A DNA stretch of 64,000 nucleotides from Leisingera sp. ANG-Vp (GCF_000813725.1 NZ_JWLD01000044.1:150540-214539); one strand, 5' to 3'; counted from the stretch's first letter, positions 51,899 to 61,471 are shown. Notes: generated by a model not told the origin, from the letters alone. Made by a program: numbers and translations.

Positions 51899-51999
51899 CA
51901 CTCCTGCCTGCCATTGCATCCCCATGGCGGGATATGGCACATCCCTTACATATGCCGGACAGCTCCGCGCCGGTGCGGGTTTGCAGACAGATAGGTCTC

Positions 52000-53748
52000 A
52001 TGACACTGAACAACGATCTCCAGGCCGCTCACGGCTTTCTGAACCAAGGCAAATTCAAACTGGCGCTGAAGCAGTCCAAGGGCGGCATGAAGCGCCACAA
52101 GAGCCACCCGGATTTCCCCAATATCGCCGGCATCTGCCTGTCAGGCCTTGGCAAGCACCGCGACGCCGTCCCCTATTTCAAAAAGGCGCTGGCCCTGGCG
52201 CCGGGCTTTCACGACGCCCGCAAGAACCTGGCACAGACGCTGCTGTTCCTGCAGCAGGGCGAAAGCGCGATGAAGCTGCTGGACCGGGTGCTGGGCGATC
52301 TGCCCGGTGATCAGGCAGCGCTCTATCTGAAAGCGCAGGCGCAGCTGGTGCTGAATGACCCCGAAGCTGCCATTGAAACCGCCAGCGGCGCTTTGGCCAA
52401 GGATGCGCGCCAGCCGCGGATGCTGCGTCTGCGGGCGATGGCCTGGAAGACGCTGGGAGACGAAAAGGCAGCGCTGGAGGATTATCAGGCCACGCTGCGG
52501 CTCAACCCCAATGACGTGGACGCGTTGGTCAACATCAGCCTGCCGCTGGCCCGCATCATGCGCCAGGACGACGCCACCGCTGCCGCGCAAAAGGCCGTGG
52601 CCCTGGACCCCGGCAACCTGGAGGCCCGCCGCCGCCTGGCAAGCCAGCTGATCTCCAACGGCGAATCCGAGGCCGCGCGCGAGCAATGCCTCGCCATCAT
52701 GAAACTGGATCCCAAGGACACCCAGGTGCTGGAGATGCTGGCCCGCCTCAACAGTCGCGAACAGAATGCCGAGCTGATGCCTGTTGCCCAAAAGGCGCTG
52801 AAAGCCGCCCCGGCACGCTCGCAGGACCGCGCCAATGCGGCCTTTGCCCTGGCCCGGATCACCGATCAGGCTGGCGACAAAGACGCCTTTGCCGCCCATA
52901 ACGACGAGGCCAACGCCTGTATGGCCGCGCAAAGCCCCTATGATTACGAGGGCAGCGAGCGCCAGTTCAGCCGCATCATGGCCGCCTTCCCGGACGTGAT
53001 TGCCCCGGCTGAGACCGCACAGGACGGCCCCCGCCCGATCTATGTTGTGGGGATGCCGCGCTCGGGCACAACGCTGACCGAAACCGTGATCGGCTCGCAC
53101 CCGCAGGTGTTTCCGCTGGGGGAGCGTGGCGTGCCCAGCTTCCTGCTGCACCCGTTTGTGGACAATGAGCAGGCGTTCACGCCCGAGGCGGCCCAGACCT
53201 TTGTCTCTGAAGACATCAGCCGCCTGCCAGACATGCCCGGCGGCACCACGGCCTATGTCGACAAAATGCCGGACAACTACCGCCTGCTGGGCCATCTGCT
53301 GACCGCCTACCCGGAGGCACGCTTTGTCCATCTTTGCCGTGATCCGCGGGACGTGGCGATGTCGATCTGGCGCGGCTATTTCTCCGGCAGCTCGCTCACC
53401 TATGCCTATGACCTCAAGGCTATGGCGCACCGGTTCAACCTCTACGGCCGGCTGATGCAGCACTGGCGCCAGGTGATGCCGGGGCGGCTCTATGATCTGC
53501 GCTACGAGGATTTGGTCGGCGATATCGAAAGCGAAAGCCGCAAGCTGGCCGAATTCTGCGGGCTGGACTGGGTCGAGGATATGGCCCACCCAGAACGCCA
53601 CGAGGGCCAGGTGCTGACGCTGTCAAACACCCAGCTGCGCCAGACGGTGCACACCCGTTCGGTTGGCAAGTGGGAGAAATACGCCGATGTGCTGGCCCCC
53701 TTCATCGACGGGCTGGATCCGGAAATCTGGCCGGAAATCAAGGCCTAG
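52000..53748 (+). CDS. TPR-sulfotransferase, copy 2
   Basis: A 582-residue paralogue of the gene just upstream with the same TPR-then-sulfotransferase order. Cofactor motifs are YVVGMPRSGTTLTETVIGSH and VHLCRDPRDVAMSIWRGYF; the shared C-terminal block WRQVMPGRLYDLRYEDLVGD and TRSVGKWEKY confirms the relationship. Start 52000 is chosen because it begins MTLNNDLQAAHGFLNQGKFK, like copy 1, after an AGG ribosome site. The pair looks like an old tandem duplication. Confidence 0.87.
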   Translation: MTLNNDLQAAHGFLNQGKFKLALKQSKGGMKRHKSHPDFPNIAGICLSGLGKHRDAVPYFKKALALAPGFHDARKNLAQTLLFLQQGESAMKLLDRVLGDLPGDQAALYLKAQAQLVLNDPEAAIETASGALAKDARQPRMLRLRAMAWKTLGDEKAALEDYQATLRLNPNDVDALVNISLPLARIMRQDDATAAAQKAVALDPGNLEARRRLASQLISNGESEAAREQCLAIMKLDPKDTQVLEMLARLNSREQNAELMPVAQKALKAAPARSQDRANAAFALARITDQAGDKDAFAAHNDEANACMAAQSPYDYEGSERQFSRIMAAFPDVIAPAETAQDGPRPIYVVGMPRSGTTLTETVIGSHPQVFPLGERGVPSFLLHPFVDNEQAFTPEAAQTFVSEDISRLPDMPGGTTAYVDKMPDNYRLLGHLLTAYPEARFVHLCRDPRDVAMSIWRGYFSGSSLTYAYDLKAMAHRFNLYGRLMQHWRQVMPGRLYDLRYEDLVGDIESESRKLAEFCGLDWVEDMAHPERHEGQVLTLSNTQLRQTVHTRSVGKWEKYADVLAPFIDGLDPEIWPEIKA

Positions 53749-53754
53749 GCCGGG

Positions 53755-54072
53755 CTACTTGGAGTAAGCCTTGCGCGCCAGCTCGATGCGGGCATCCATC
53801 ATCGACATTTCTTTCAGGATCTCCTGCCGGCGGCTGCGGTCGCCGGTCTCGCGCAGCTCGGCCCGCAGCCGCTGCAATTCGCGCGAAAGGTTCACGAATT
53901 CAGGCACTCCGCCGCTTTCACGCACCAGGCGGTTGACCAGTTCGTTCTCCGGGTCATCGCATTTCGGCAGCGGCTTGCCTGCGCCTTCGAGGTTGTCAAA
54001 GGCGCCGTCCTTCTCGGCGGCTTCGATACGGGCGTTGATGAGGTCGATCAGCGGATGGTCCATGGCCGGCAT
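53755..54072 (-). CDS. DUF1992 (DnaJC28-like) protein
   Basis: About 105 residues of the DUF1992 family found in DnaJ homologue subfamily C member 28, without a J domain. Marks are HPLIDLINARIEAAEKDGAF, NLEGAGKPLPKCDDPENELV and the Arg-rich helix LSRELQRLRAELRETGDRSR. Function is unknown. Either of two Met codons (54072 or 54063) could start it; ribosome sites are weak. It is convergent with the second sulfotransferase gene. Confidence 0.8.
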   Translation of the reverse strand: MPAMDHPLIDLINARIEAAEKDGAFDNLEGAGKPLPKCDDPENELVNRLVRESGGVPEFVNLSRELQRLRAELRETGDRSRRQEILKEMSMMDARIELARKAYSK

Positions 54073-54172
54073 TTTGCCACGGCTGCGCGGCAGGTAAAAC
54101 CCTCGGCTGCAACTGCTCCGCTGGCGCGCCAGCCCAGCGGGACGGAAACTGCAGGGTGGAACCTGCCCCCTC

Positions 54173-54781
54173 CTACTCAGCCGCCTGCGGGGCCGGGTTG
54201 GCAATCTGCCAGGCCTCCAGCGCCTCGATCTGTGCAATCCAGCGGTTGATATTGCTGTAGCCCTGAACCGGGTACTGGCAGGGCTCGCGGTAGCACAGGA
54301 TTGCCCCGACCGAGACATCGGCTGTGGTCATCTGATCTCCCACCAGCCAATCGCGCCCTTGCAAATGCCCGTCCAGCACTTTGGCGTATTTATGGAAGCC
54401 TTCAGCCGCGGCTTCCATGTCAATGTCCTCGCGGCCGAAGAAATGGCGCGAGATGAACTTGCTGCAGGCCGGGGTCCAGTGGCATCCCTCCCAGAACTGC
54501 CAGCGCATGATGTCGTAGCGCGCGTTCGAACGGGGCCACAATGGCGTATCATGGTCCGTGCACAGCCGGTTGATAATCGCATTGGATTCCCACAGCGAGC
54601 TGCCGTCGTCCTCCTCCAGCACCGGCACCTTGGCATTGGGGTTGAGGGTCAGAAGCTCCTCCTTGAACTGATCCCCGGCCTGCAGGTCAACGATGGTCTG
54701 GGGCAGATCCAGCCCCAGGAGACTATTGACCACCAGCAGTTTGCGGGAATTCGGAGAGGGTGGAAAAACATGCAGTTTCAT
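54173..54781 (-). CDS. Glutathione S-transferase family protein
   Basis: 202 residues from ATG 54781 (GGGAGG ribosome site). The thioredoxin-like N-terminal domain (MKLHVFPPSPNSRKLLVVNS; PNAKVPVLEEDDGSSLWESN with the glutathione-binding Pro and Ser region) precedes the helical C-terminal domain (about 90-200). Substrate is unknown. A perfect ATTTAACA-CAAT-TGTTAAAT repeat 23 bp upstream suggests repressor control. Confidence 0.88.
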   Translation of the reverse strand: MKLHVFPPSPNSRKLLVVNSLLGLDLPQTIVDLQAGDQFKEELLTLNPNAKVPVLEEDDGSSLWESNAIINRLCTDHDTPLWPRSNARYDIMRWQFWEGCHWTPACSKFISRHFFGREDIDMEAAAEGFHKYAKVLDGHLQGRDWLVGDQMTTADVSVGAILCYREPCQYPVQGYSNINRWIAQIEALEAWQIANPAPQAAE

Positions 54782-54803
54782 CAAAGGCCTCCCTGGCACC
54801 ATT

Positions 54804-54823
54804 ATTTAACACAATTGTTAAAT
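54804..54823. promoter_or_regulatory. Putative operator ahead of the GST gene
   Basis: ATTTAACACAATTGTTAAAT has two perfect 8-bp arms around CAAT. It lies 23-42 bp before the GST start, where a promoter is expected, in an otherwise GC-rich region. A/T-rich palindromes of this size are typical targets of MarR- or TetR-type repressors. Confidence 0.6.
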
Positions 54824-54945
54824 AGCAAGCCGGCCGCCTCCCGTCAACCGGTTGCCCGGACGCGTTCCAGCGATGGCTCCCCACTTTAAGAAACCCACAA
54901 CAAAGCTTTCTAAAATATAAACAAATTACGTCAGCCAATATGCCC

Positions 54946-54969
54946 CAATGTTTCGCGCGCGAAACATTG
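54946..54969. repeat. Perfect 24-bp palindrome
   Basis: Arms CAATGTTTCGCG and CGCGAAACATTG join without a loop base. It lies 16 bp after the end of the 5'-nucleotidase gene in the 205-bp gap shared with the GST promoter. As RNA it would form a strong hairpin; as DNA it could be a protein site. There is no T run on either side. Confidence 0.7.
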
Positions 54970-54985
54970 AGGCAGCAAGTGCGAC

Positions 54986-56566
54986 CTATTCAGACCGGCT
55001 GATCCGCCCGTCGGTGTATGGCGCATAAGCCCCTTGTTCAGCGAGGTATTCGGCCAGGACATCCGCCACATCCGGCCCGAAGTCATAGGCGTTTTTGTCA
55101 TCGCCTTCGAACATCGCATAGCCATCGCCGCCGTTGCGCACATAGTCGTTTGTAACCACCAGATAGGTCTTCTGCGGATCAATCGGAACAAAGCCCCCCC
55201 CGTCGGCCACCATCACCTCGCGCACCCGTCCGGCATTGGGTGCGACCGAGGCATCCCAAGTGAACTTCATCCCCGCAACCTGCGGAAAACGCCCCTTGAT
55301 ATCCTCCACTTGGCTGACGCCATTCTCCAGCGCTTCAACCAGCACCTCCCCGGTGATCTCAAAGGTCGAGAGCGTGTTCTGGAACGGCAGGATGGTCAGA
55401 ACCTCGCCCATGGTCACCTCGCCTGCATCCAGGCTGGCGCGGATACCGCCGGAATTGGCGATGGCAATGGTCACGCCCTGATCCTTCACCCGGTCCAGCA
55501 TCGCGTCCGCCACCAGGTTGCCCATCTCGCATTCCTGAACCCGGCAAACCGAACGGTCGCCTTCGATGGGAGCCGCGGTCTCGGCCACCACCTTGTTGCG
55601 GATCTGGTCCAGCGGCTGCGCCAGTTCGGCAATCCGGTCCAGGGTGCCCGCATCCTCGGAGACGGCTGCATCCATGATCAGCGGCTCGCCCGTGGCGCTG
55701 ATGACGTTGCCCGCGCCATCAAACATCACGTTCAGCTCGCCCAGGAACTTGCCATAGGCATAGGCCTGCACGATCTGCACCCCGTTCACCTCGGTGGGAT
55801 ACGGACCTGCAGCCTTGTCCGAGACATTGGACAGATAGGTATTGGTATGGCCGCCGACGATCACATCAACCCCGGTGGTTTCCGCTGCCACCTTCTGGTC
55901 CACGCCATAGCCCGAGTGGCTGAGCACGATGATCTTGTTAACCCCATCCGCCGTCAGCCGGTCGACTTCAGCCTGCACCGCTGCCACCGGATCGGAAAAG
56001 GTGACGTGCTCGCCCGGGCTGGCAAGCTCATGCGTGTCCTCGGGTGTCAGGCCAATGAGACCGATCCGCTCGCCGCCGCGGGTGATCACCGTGGATTTCT
56101 TCAGCACACCGGCCAAAGCAGGTTCCGCTGAAACATCCGCGTTGGACATCAGCACCGGAAAGCCCACCGCATCCATGAATCCGCGCAGCACTTCGGGGCC
56201 GTCATCAAACTCGTGGTTGCCCACGGTCATCCCGTCATAGCCCAGCTTGTTCATGAACTCGGCCGCCATCCGGCCCTTGTAATAGGTGTAAAACAGCGAG
56301 CCCTGGAACTGGTCGCCGCCATCCACCAGGATCGAATTTCCGGCCCGCGCCCGCGCCTCGGCAATGGCCGTCACCAGCCGTGCAGTGCCGCCAAAGCATT
56401 TGCCTTCGGCCTGATCTTCCGCATCGCAGGCGCTGTCGTATTTGTTGATCGGCTCGAACCGGGAATGAAAGTCGTTGGTGTGCAGGATAGTGAGTTTGTA
56501 CTCCGCCGCAGCCATGCCCGACGAAAGGGCCAGCACTGCAACCGATGAAAGAATCCGCGCGATCAT
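54986..56566 (-). CDS. Periplasmic 5'-nucleotidase / metallophosphatase
   Basis: 526 residues from ATG 56566 (GGGAG ribosome site) with a Sec signal peptide (MIARILSSVAVLALSSGMAA). The metallophosphatase domain shows LTILHTNDFHSRFEPI, SILVDGGDQFQGSLFYTYYK, MTVGNHEFDDG and VDVIVGGHTNTYL; the C-terminal nucleotide-binding domain shows IAIANSGGIRASLDAGEVTM and YLVVTNDYVRNGGDGYAMFE. It should release phosphate and nucleosides from nucleotides outside the cytoplasm, as UshA does. It is related in fold to SoxB but lacks the Sox features. Confidence 0.93.
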   Translation of the reverse strand: MIARILSSVAVLALSSGMAAAEYKLTILHTNDFHSRFEPINKYDSACDAEDQAEGKCFGGTARLVTAIAEARARAGNSILVDGGDQFQGSLFYTYYKGRMAAEFMNKLGYDGMTVGNHEFDDGPEVLRGFMDAVGFPVLMSNADVSAEPALAGVLKKSTVITRGGERIGLIGLTPEDTHELASPGEHVTFSDPVAAVQAEVDRLTADGVNKIIVLSHSGYGVDQKVAAETTGVDVIVGGHTNTYLSNVSDKAAGPYPTEVNGVQIVQAYAYGKFLGELNVMFDGAGNVISATGEPLIMDAAVSEDAGTLDRIAELAQPLDQIRNKVVAETAAPIEGDRSVCRVQECEMGNLVADAMLDRVKDQGVTIAIANSGGIRASLDAGEVTMGEVLTILPFQNTLSTFEITGEVLVEALENGVSQVEDIKGRFPQVAGMKFTWDASVAPNAGRVREVMVADGGGFVPIDPQKTYLVVTNDYVRNGGDGYAMFEGDDKNAYDFGPDVADVLAEYLAEQGAYAPYTDGRISRSE

Positions 56567-56744
56567 GAGATTTGCTCCCGTTGTTTTGGCCTGATGGTGC
56601 GCGCAATGGCCCTGCCCGTCAAAGGGGAAAAGCGGGTCTGCTGCCTCTCGCTGCGTCAACGGGCCTGCCCCGGTTCGCCTGCCAGATCCCCGGCACCGGC
56701 CAATCCCCCTTGATTCATCAGCAAACGCAGGGCATCAGGCCCTC

Positions 56745-57083
56745 ATGCTGATTTACAAGATTTTCCGGGCGGACGAATGGGCCGCTTTGCAAGCGGCGGG
56801 CGAAACCCAGGGCGCGCCGGTTGATGTCGCTGATGGCTTTGTCCATTTCTCCACTGCAACACAGGCGGCGGAAACCGCGGCCAAGCATTTTGCCGGTGCC
56901 GAGGGGCTCACCCTCCTGGCCTGCGATGCCGGGGCGATGGGGGAAGACCTGAAGTGGGAGGTCTCCCGCGGCGGTGCCGAGTTCCCGCATCTCTACCGCA
57001 ACATCCGTCTGTCGGATGTGGTCTGGTCCAAACCGCTGCCGCTGGTGGGCGGCGCACACCAGTTCCCGGAGGAGATGGTATGA
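56745..57083 (+). CDS. DUF952 family protein
   Basis: A 112-residue protein matching DUF952: [40 protein letters not shown], and [17 protein letters not shown]. Function is unknown; the fold resembles ADP-ribosyl-transferase-like or glutathione-transferase-linked small domains. It overlaps pyrD by 4 bp (ATGA), a common pairing in this group. Confidence 0.88.
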   Translation: MLIYKIFRADEWAALQAAGETQGAPVDVADGFVHFSTATQAAETAAKHFAGAEGLTLLACDAGAMGEDLKWEVSRGGAEFPHLYRNIRLSDVVWSKPLPLVGGAHQFPEEMV

Positions 57084-58138
57084 AACTGACCGAGAAGCTG
57101 GCGCTGGCCGCCCTGCACAAGGTGGACCCTGAGGCTGCGCACGGGCTGTCTGTCAAGGCGTTGACCATGGGGCTGACGCCAACGCCCGGCCCGGTGACCT
57201 CCGCGCGGCTGAAAACCTCGCTGGCAGGGATTGAGCTGCCGAATCCGGTGGGTTTGGCCGCAGGCTTTGACAAGAACGCCGAGGCGCTGGCGCCGCTGTC
57301 AAAATCCGGTTTCGGCTTCATCGAGGTCGGCGCTGCAACGCCCCGCGCCCAGCCCGGCAACCCCAAGCCGCGCCTGTTCCGGCTGACCGAGGACAAGGCG
57401 GCGATCAACCGCTTCGGCTTTAACAACGAGGGCATGGAAGCCATCGGCGCCCGGCTGGCACAGCGCCCGCGCGATGCGGTGATCGGCCTGAACCTTGGCG
57501 CCAACAAGGACAGCGAGGACCGCGCTGCGGATTTTGCCAAAGTGCTGGCGCACTGCGGCGCGCATCTGGATTTTGCCACTGTCAACGTGTCGTCGCCCAA
57601 CACCGAAAAACTGCGCGACCTGCAGGGCAAGGCGGCGCTGTCGGCGCTGCTGGCGGGCGTCATTGAGACCCGCGGGGGCCTCAGCCGCCGGGTGCCGGTG
57701 TTCCTGAAGATCGCCCCGGATCTGGACCGCGAGGGGATTGAGGACATTGCCGCTGTCGCCGTGGAAACCGGCATCGACGCGGTGATTGCCACCAACACCA
57801 CGCTTTCGCGCGACGGGTTGCGCAGCGCCCACAAGGGCGAGGCCGGCGGGCTGTCCGGCGCGCCGCTGTTTGAGAAATCCACCCGCGTTCTGGCGCAACT
57901 GTCGGAACTGCTGGACGGCAAGGTGCCGCTGGTCGGCGTCGGCGGCATCAGCACGGCGGAACAGGCCTATGCCAAGATCTGCGCCGGTGCCTCGGCCGTA
58001 CAGTTCTACACTGCCATGGTCTATGGCGGGCTGTCGCTGGCCGGAGACATCGCCCGCGGACTGGATGCGTTGCTGGCAAAGGACGGGTTTGACAACGTCG
58101 CGCAAGCGGTTGGAACAAAACGGAAGGATTGGCTGTGA
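57080..58138 (+). CDS. pyrD: Dihydroorotate dehydrogenase (quinone), class 2
   Basis: A 352-residue FMN enzyme that oxidises dihydroorotate to orotate with ubiquinone in pyrimidine synthesis. The N-terminal amphipathic helices (about 1-45) bind the membrane. Motifs are [55 protein letters not shown] with the class 2 catalytic Ser, and [20 protein letters not shown]. Coupled to the DUF952 gene upstream and to the ArsC-like gene downstream (GTGA). Confidence 0.98.
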   Translation: MKLTEKLALAALHKVDPEAAHGLSVKALTMGLTPTPGPVTSARLKTSLAGIELPNPVGLAAGFDKNAEALAPLSKSGFGFIEVGAATPRAQPGNPKPRLFRLTEDKAAINRFGFNNEGMEAIGARLAQRPRDAVIGLNLGANKDSEDRAADFAKVLAHCGAHLDFATVNVSSPNTEKLRDLQGKAALSALLAGVIETRGGLSRRVPVFLKIAPDLDREGIEDIAAVAVETGIDAVIATNTTLSRDGLRSAHKGEAGGLSGAPLFEKSTRVLAQLSELLDGKVPLVGVGGISTAEQAYAKICAGASAVQFYTAMVYGGLSLAGDIARGLDALLAKDGFDNVAQAVGTKRKDWL

Positions 58139-58476
58139 TCACCTATTGGCACTACCCGAAATGCTCAAAATCCCGCGCGGGCCTGGCGCTGATCGAAGAA
58201 CGCGGCGCAGAGGTTCAGACCCGCGCTTATCTGGAAGACGCACCCTCGGTTGAAGAGCTGAAGGCGGTGCAGGCCGCGCTTGGTGTGTCCGCGGTGGAAA
58301 TGATGCGGACCGGCGAGAAGGTCTTCAAGGAGCTGGGGCTGAGCAAAGACAGCGCCGAGGAAGATCTGCTGGCGGCAATGGCCGCGCATCCGATCCTGAT
58401 CGAGCGCCCGATTGCGATCAAGGACGGCAAGGCGGTGATCGGCCGCCCGACCGAAGCGATTGAATCCCTGCTGTAA
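58135..58476 (+). CDS. ArsC-family (Spx/ArsC fold) reductase-like protein
   Basis: 113 residues from a GTG start at 58135 that overlaps the pyrD stop as GTGA, with GGAAGGA 6 nt upstream. The CSKSR active-site motif ([18 protein letters not shown]) and the later [20 protein letters not shown] match glutaredoxin-dependent arsenate reductases. Housekeeping YfgD-type relatives share these, so arsenic resistance is not assured; there is no ars operon here. The usual HNP before the Cys is replaced by HYPKC. Confidence 0.9.
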   Translation: MITYWHYPKCSKSRAGLALIEERGAEVQTRAYLEDAPSVEELKAVQAALGVSAVEMMRTGEKVFKELGLSKDSAEEDLLAAMAAHPILIERPIAIKDGKAVIGRPTEAIESLL

Positions 58477-58484
58477 GATACGGC

Positions 58485-58504
58485 GGCGGGCCTATTGGCC
58501 CGCC
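58485..58504. terminator. Hairpin between convergent genes
   Basis: A perfect 8-bp stem GGCGGGCC-TATT-GGCCCGCC lies between the ArsC-like gene and the MATE gene. No T run is present, but the position suits a two-way transcript end. Confidence 0.55.
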
Positions 58505-58512
58505 CCGACAAC

Positions 58513-59832
58513 TCAGGCGCCGACCTGCGCCTCCAGCCGCGGGTAGCGCAGGCCCAGGGTCACACCGCGGGCCAGATTCAGCACCATCAGCGCAGCCCAG
58601 AGCCCGTGGTTGCCAAAGGCCGGGACCAGCACCAGCAGCGCAACCACATAGGCCGCCACGGACTGGATCATCGCCCACCGCATGTCGCGGGTCCAGGTGG
58701 CGCCGATGTAGATGCCGTCGAACATGTAGCTGGCCACGCTGAGCGCGGGCATCACAACCGCCCAGATCAGGAATACACGGCCCGCTTCGCGCACGTCAGG
58801 CGAAGTGGACATCAGGTCGATCAGCCAGGGGCCGCCAGCGGCAAAAGCAATCCCCAGCAGCACCGATCCGCCCACGCCCCATTGCGCGGTGATCACCGAC
58901 GCCCGGCGCACTTTTTCACGGGCCTTGGCACCAACCGCGCTGCCGACCAGCGCCTCGGCTGAGAAAGCAAACCCGTCCAACGCAAAGGCGGTGATCTCGA
59001 CAAACTGCAGCAGGATCTGGTTGGCGGCGAGGTTCACGTCCCCCACTCCGGAGCCGATGAAGAGGAAGGTGGTAAAGGAGCCGGTGAGCAAGACAGACCG
59101 CACCATGATGTCGCCATTCACCTGCATCATCCGCTTGAGCCGGGCGCGGTCGAACACCCGGCCCCAATCGCGCCATTGATCGCCTGCAAAGGCGTCCCTG
59201 CAAAGATACAGGCCAAAGGCCAGCCCGGTCCATTCGGCGATCAGAGTGGCAGTGGCAACACCCTCGACGCCCCAGCCGAGGCCCAGCACAAACCACAGGT
59301 CGAGGGCGATATTCAGCCCGTTCATCCAGATTTGCAGCAGAAACACACCGCGGGTGCGCTCGACCGCGATCAGCCAGCCGGTGACAGCATAAAGCCCGAT
59401 GGTGGCAGGCGCCCCCCAGATGCGGATCTCCAGGTAATCGCGGGCCAGCCCTTCGACTTCGGCACTGGCGGGCGCCAGCGCAAAGGCGCCCCAGAACACG
59501 GCCCCTTGGGCGATGATGAAGACCGCTCCGGCGGCAAAGGCCAGCAGCAGGCCGCGCATCAAAAGGGCGCCGGTTTCGGCCCAATCCCCTGCCCCGCGAG
59601 CCTGGGCCGCCAATCCGGTGGTGCCCATCCGCAGGAAGCCGAAGATCCAGTAGATCGTCGCCAGGATCACCGCGCCGATGCCAACGGCGCCGATCGGGGC
59701 GGCCTCGCCCATCTGGCCGACAACCCCGGTGTCGACGGCGCCCAGAATGGGCACCGTGGCATTCGACAGCACAATCGGCAAAGCAATCTTGAGCACCCGC
59801 TTGTGGGTGATATCCGTGTTCGCGCTGGTCAT
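58513..59832 (-). CDS. MATE family efflux transporter (DinF type)
   Basis: A 439-residue membrane protein with twelve predicted helices in two MatE repeats. Marks are KIALPIVLSNATVPILGAVD, GFLRMGTTGLAAQARGAGD and the second-repeat LAANQILLQFVEITAFALDG. The FAFSAEALVGSAVGAK segment places it near the DinF/NorM group. It exports organic cations or drugs using a Na+ or H+ gradient; substrate is unknown. The thioesterase gene lies 4 bp upstream, so they may be co-transcribed. Confidence 0.92.
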   Translation of the reverse strand: MTSANTDITHKRVLKIALPIVLSNATVPILGAVDTGVVGQMGEAAPIGAVGIGAVILATIYWIFGFLRMGTTGLAAQARGAGDWAETGALLMRGLLLAFAAGAVFIIAQGAVFWGAFALAPASAEVEGLARDYLEIRIWGAPATIGLYAVTGWLIAVERTRGVFLLQIWMNGLNIALDLWFVLGLGWGVEGVATATLIAEWTGLAFGLYLCRDAFAGDQWRDWGRVFDRARLKRMMQVNGDIMVRSVLLTGSFTTFLFIGSGVGDVNLAANQILLQFVEITAFALDGFAFSAEALVGSAVGAKAREKVRRASVITAQWGVGGSVLLGIAFAAGGPWLIDLMSTSPDVREAGRVFLIWAVVMPALSVASYMFDGIYIGATWTRDMRWAMIQSVAAYVVALLVLVPAFGNHGLWAALMVLNLARGVTLGLRYPRLEAQVGA

Positions 59833-59836
59833 GTTT

Positions 59837-60355
59837 TCAGCCTTCGCCGTTCTGGTCCTGCGGCATCAGGAAATGACCGGTGGCCTGGGCAAAGAGTTTG
59901 TCCTTGTGATCCTGCCAGGCCTCCACATGAACCGAGGCATAGCGCCGCCCTGAGCGGTTCACCCGCGCCCGCGCATAAGCGTCGCGCGGCAGGCCCGAGC
60001 GCAGGTAATCCACGGTGAAGTCGATGGTCTTGGGCTGGCGCGGCAGGTTGCCCTTGGCCATTTCCGCTGGATCAAGCTCGCCGGATTCGATGCGCGGCCA
60101 CAGATGCGACCAGTTGAGGGTGATCATCGCGGTGATTTCCAGGAAGGCGGCAGTCACCCCGCCGTGGATTGCAGGCAGGAAAGGATTGCCGATCAGCTTG
60201 TCGTCGAAGTTCAGCTGCGCCGTCAGCTCATCGCCGCGGCGGTCGAAGGTCACATTCAGGAAGCGGATATATGGCACCGAGTCGACCAGTGCCGACAGGG
60301 CGGCATCGCGGCGCTGCTTGACCACCTGAATGGGTTCGGGACGGGGGCGGCTCAA
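59837..60355 (-). CDS. PaaI-type hot-dog thioesterase, copy 1
   Basis: A 172-residue hot-dog fold protein: [20 protein letters not shown] (with the HGG turn and catalytic-acid region), then [20 protein letters not shown] and [12 protein letters not shown]. It should hydrolyse an acyl-CoA. Its ATG overlaps the stop of the second thioesterase gene by 4 bp. Confidence 0.87.
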   Translation of the reverse strand: MSRPRPEPIQVVKQRRDAALSALVDSVPYIRFLNVTFDRRGDELTAQLNFDDKLIGNPFLPAIHGGVTAAFLEITAMITLNWSHLWPRIESGELDPAEMAKGNLPRQPKTIDFTVDYLRSGLPRDAYARARVNRSGRRYASVHVEAWQDHKDKLFAQATGHFLMPQDQNGEG

Positions 60356-60774
60356 AACTTGCTCTCCACGGTAAAGGCGCCGGCTGCTGTGGCGACGGGG
60401 CGGTCTTCGTCCTCGTCCATGGCCACGGCGCGGACAAAGGCAACGGTGCGGGTGATCTGGTGGCAGGTGGCGCGGGTGGTGATCGTCTGCCCCGGCGTTG
60501 CGGGGCGCATGTAGTCGATGCGCAGGTCGATGGTGGCAGTGCCGCCGGGCGCCGAAGGGTGCGCCATCACCGCGGCGCCGCAGCAGGTGTCCATCAGCGC
60601 CGAGACCGCGCCGCCGTGGATCACCCCGGTGGCCGGGTCGCCCACCAGCTTCTCGTCATAACCCATGCGGATCTCGGCCGTGCCGTCGCCCAGCGCGGTC
60701 AGCTTCATGCCCAATTGCTTGGCATGAGGGATGGCTTCGATGAACTGGCGCGCGAACTCTGTCTTGTCGGCCAT
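60352..60774 (-). CDS. PaaI-type hot-dog thioesterase, copy 2
   Basis: 141 residues from ATG 60774 (AAGGGA ribosome site). Hot-dog marks are [40 protein letters not shown] and [20 protein letters not shown]. It precedes the longer paralogue in a two-gene unit and probably acts on related acyl-CoAs. The unit diverges from a MerR gene, which may control it along with fatty-acid oxidation genes further right. Confidence 0.88.
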   Translation of the reverse strand: MADKTEFARQFIEAIPHAKQLGMKLTALGDGTAEIRMGYDEKLVGDPATGVIHGGAVSALMDTCCGAAVMAHPSAPGGTATIDLRIDYMRPATPGQTITTRATCHQITRTVAFVRAVAMDEDEDRPVATAAGAFTVESKF

Positions 60775-60899
60775 ATGGCTGTCCCTTCGGATTGTCTGCC
60801 TCATCTTTGGCCTTGGCATGGCCCAAGCGCAAGTGTGCCGCCGCGGGAGGTTGCCATGTTCGCTGCAAGTGCATAGGTTCCCGGCAAGGGAGAAGATGG

Positions 60900-61268
60900 A
60901 TGGCCGACAACAGATTGTCATTCAAGGAAATGTGCGCCGAGTTCGAGGTCACGCCGCGGACGCTGCGCTACTATGAATACATCGAATTGCTGCAGCCGGA
61001 CCGCGAAGGCCGGTCCCGGTTTTACGGCGCGCGCGAGCGTGCCCGGATGAAGCTGATCCTGCGCGGGCGCAAGTTCGGCTTTCAGCTGGAAGAGATCCGC
61101 CAGTGGCTGCTGATCTATGAGGAAGAGGGCAACGACGCCCAGAACCATGCCTTTATGGAAATGGCCGACCGGCAGCTGGTTGAGCTGGAAAAACAGCGCG
61201 AGCAGATTAACGAGGCCATCGAAGAGCTCAGCGCGCTGCGCGAAAGCACCCGGGCGCTGCTGAAGTAG
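60900..61268 (+). CDS. MerR family regulator, copy 1
   Basis: 122 residues from ATG 60900 (AGGGAG ribosome site). The MerR DNA-binding domain ([60 protein letters not shown]) is followed by a coiled-coil dimer helix (about 78-122). No metal-binding Cys are present, so an organic effector such as an acyl-CoA is likely. A strong terminator follows. Confidence 0.9.
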   Translation: MADNRLSFKEMCAEFEVTPRTLRYYEYIELLQPDREGRSRFYGARERARMKLILRGRKFGFQLEEIRQWLLIYEEEGNDAQNHAFMEMADRQLVELEKQREQINEAIEELSALRESTRALLK

Positions 61269-61295
61269 CCAGGCTCCGGATTTCGGCATTTGCAG

Positions 61296-61320
61296 CCCTG
61301 CCCTTGTGGCGGGGTTTTTT
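61296..61320 (+). terminator. Rho-independent terminator after MerR copy 1
   Basis: CCCTGCC and GGCGGGG pair over 7 bp (one T-G pair) around CTTGT, followed by six T. It separates the two MerR genes into different transcripts. Confidence 0.82.
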
Positions 61321-61471
61321 GTTGCGGAACAGGGGTGCCGGATTCGCCGGCAGACGGGCCGGGCACCCTGCGGGAACCGCCGGAATTGCAGCCTCAGATC
61401 CCGTTACGTTGCGTCACTTTTTGTGCGTTTTGCGAACCCCTCACGGTTTTGAAAGTGACGTGACGTATGAA

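Noticed and set aside
54951-54964. Chromosomal parS site
   Set aside because: The centre has two extra bases compared with TGTTTCACGTGAAACA and lacks CACGTG, so it is reported only as an unexplained palindrome.
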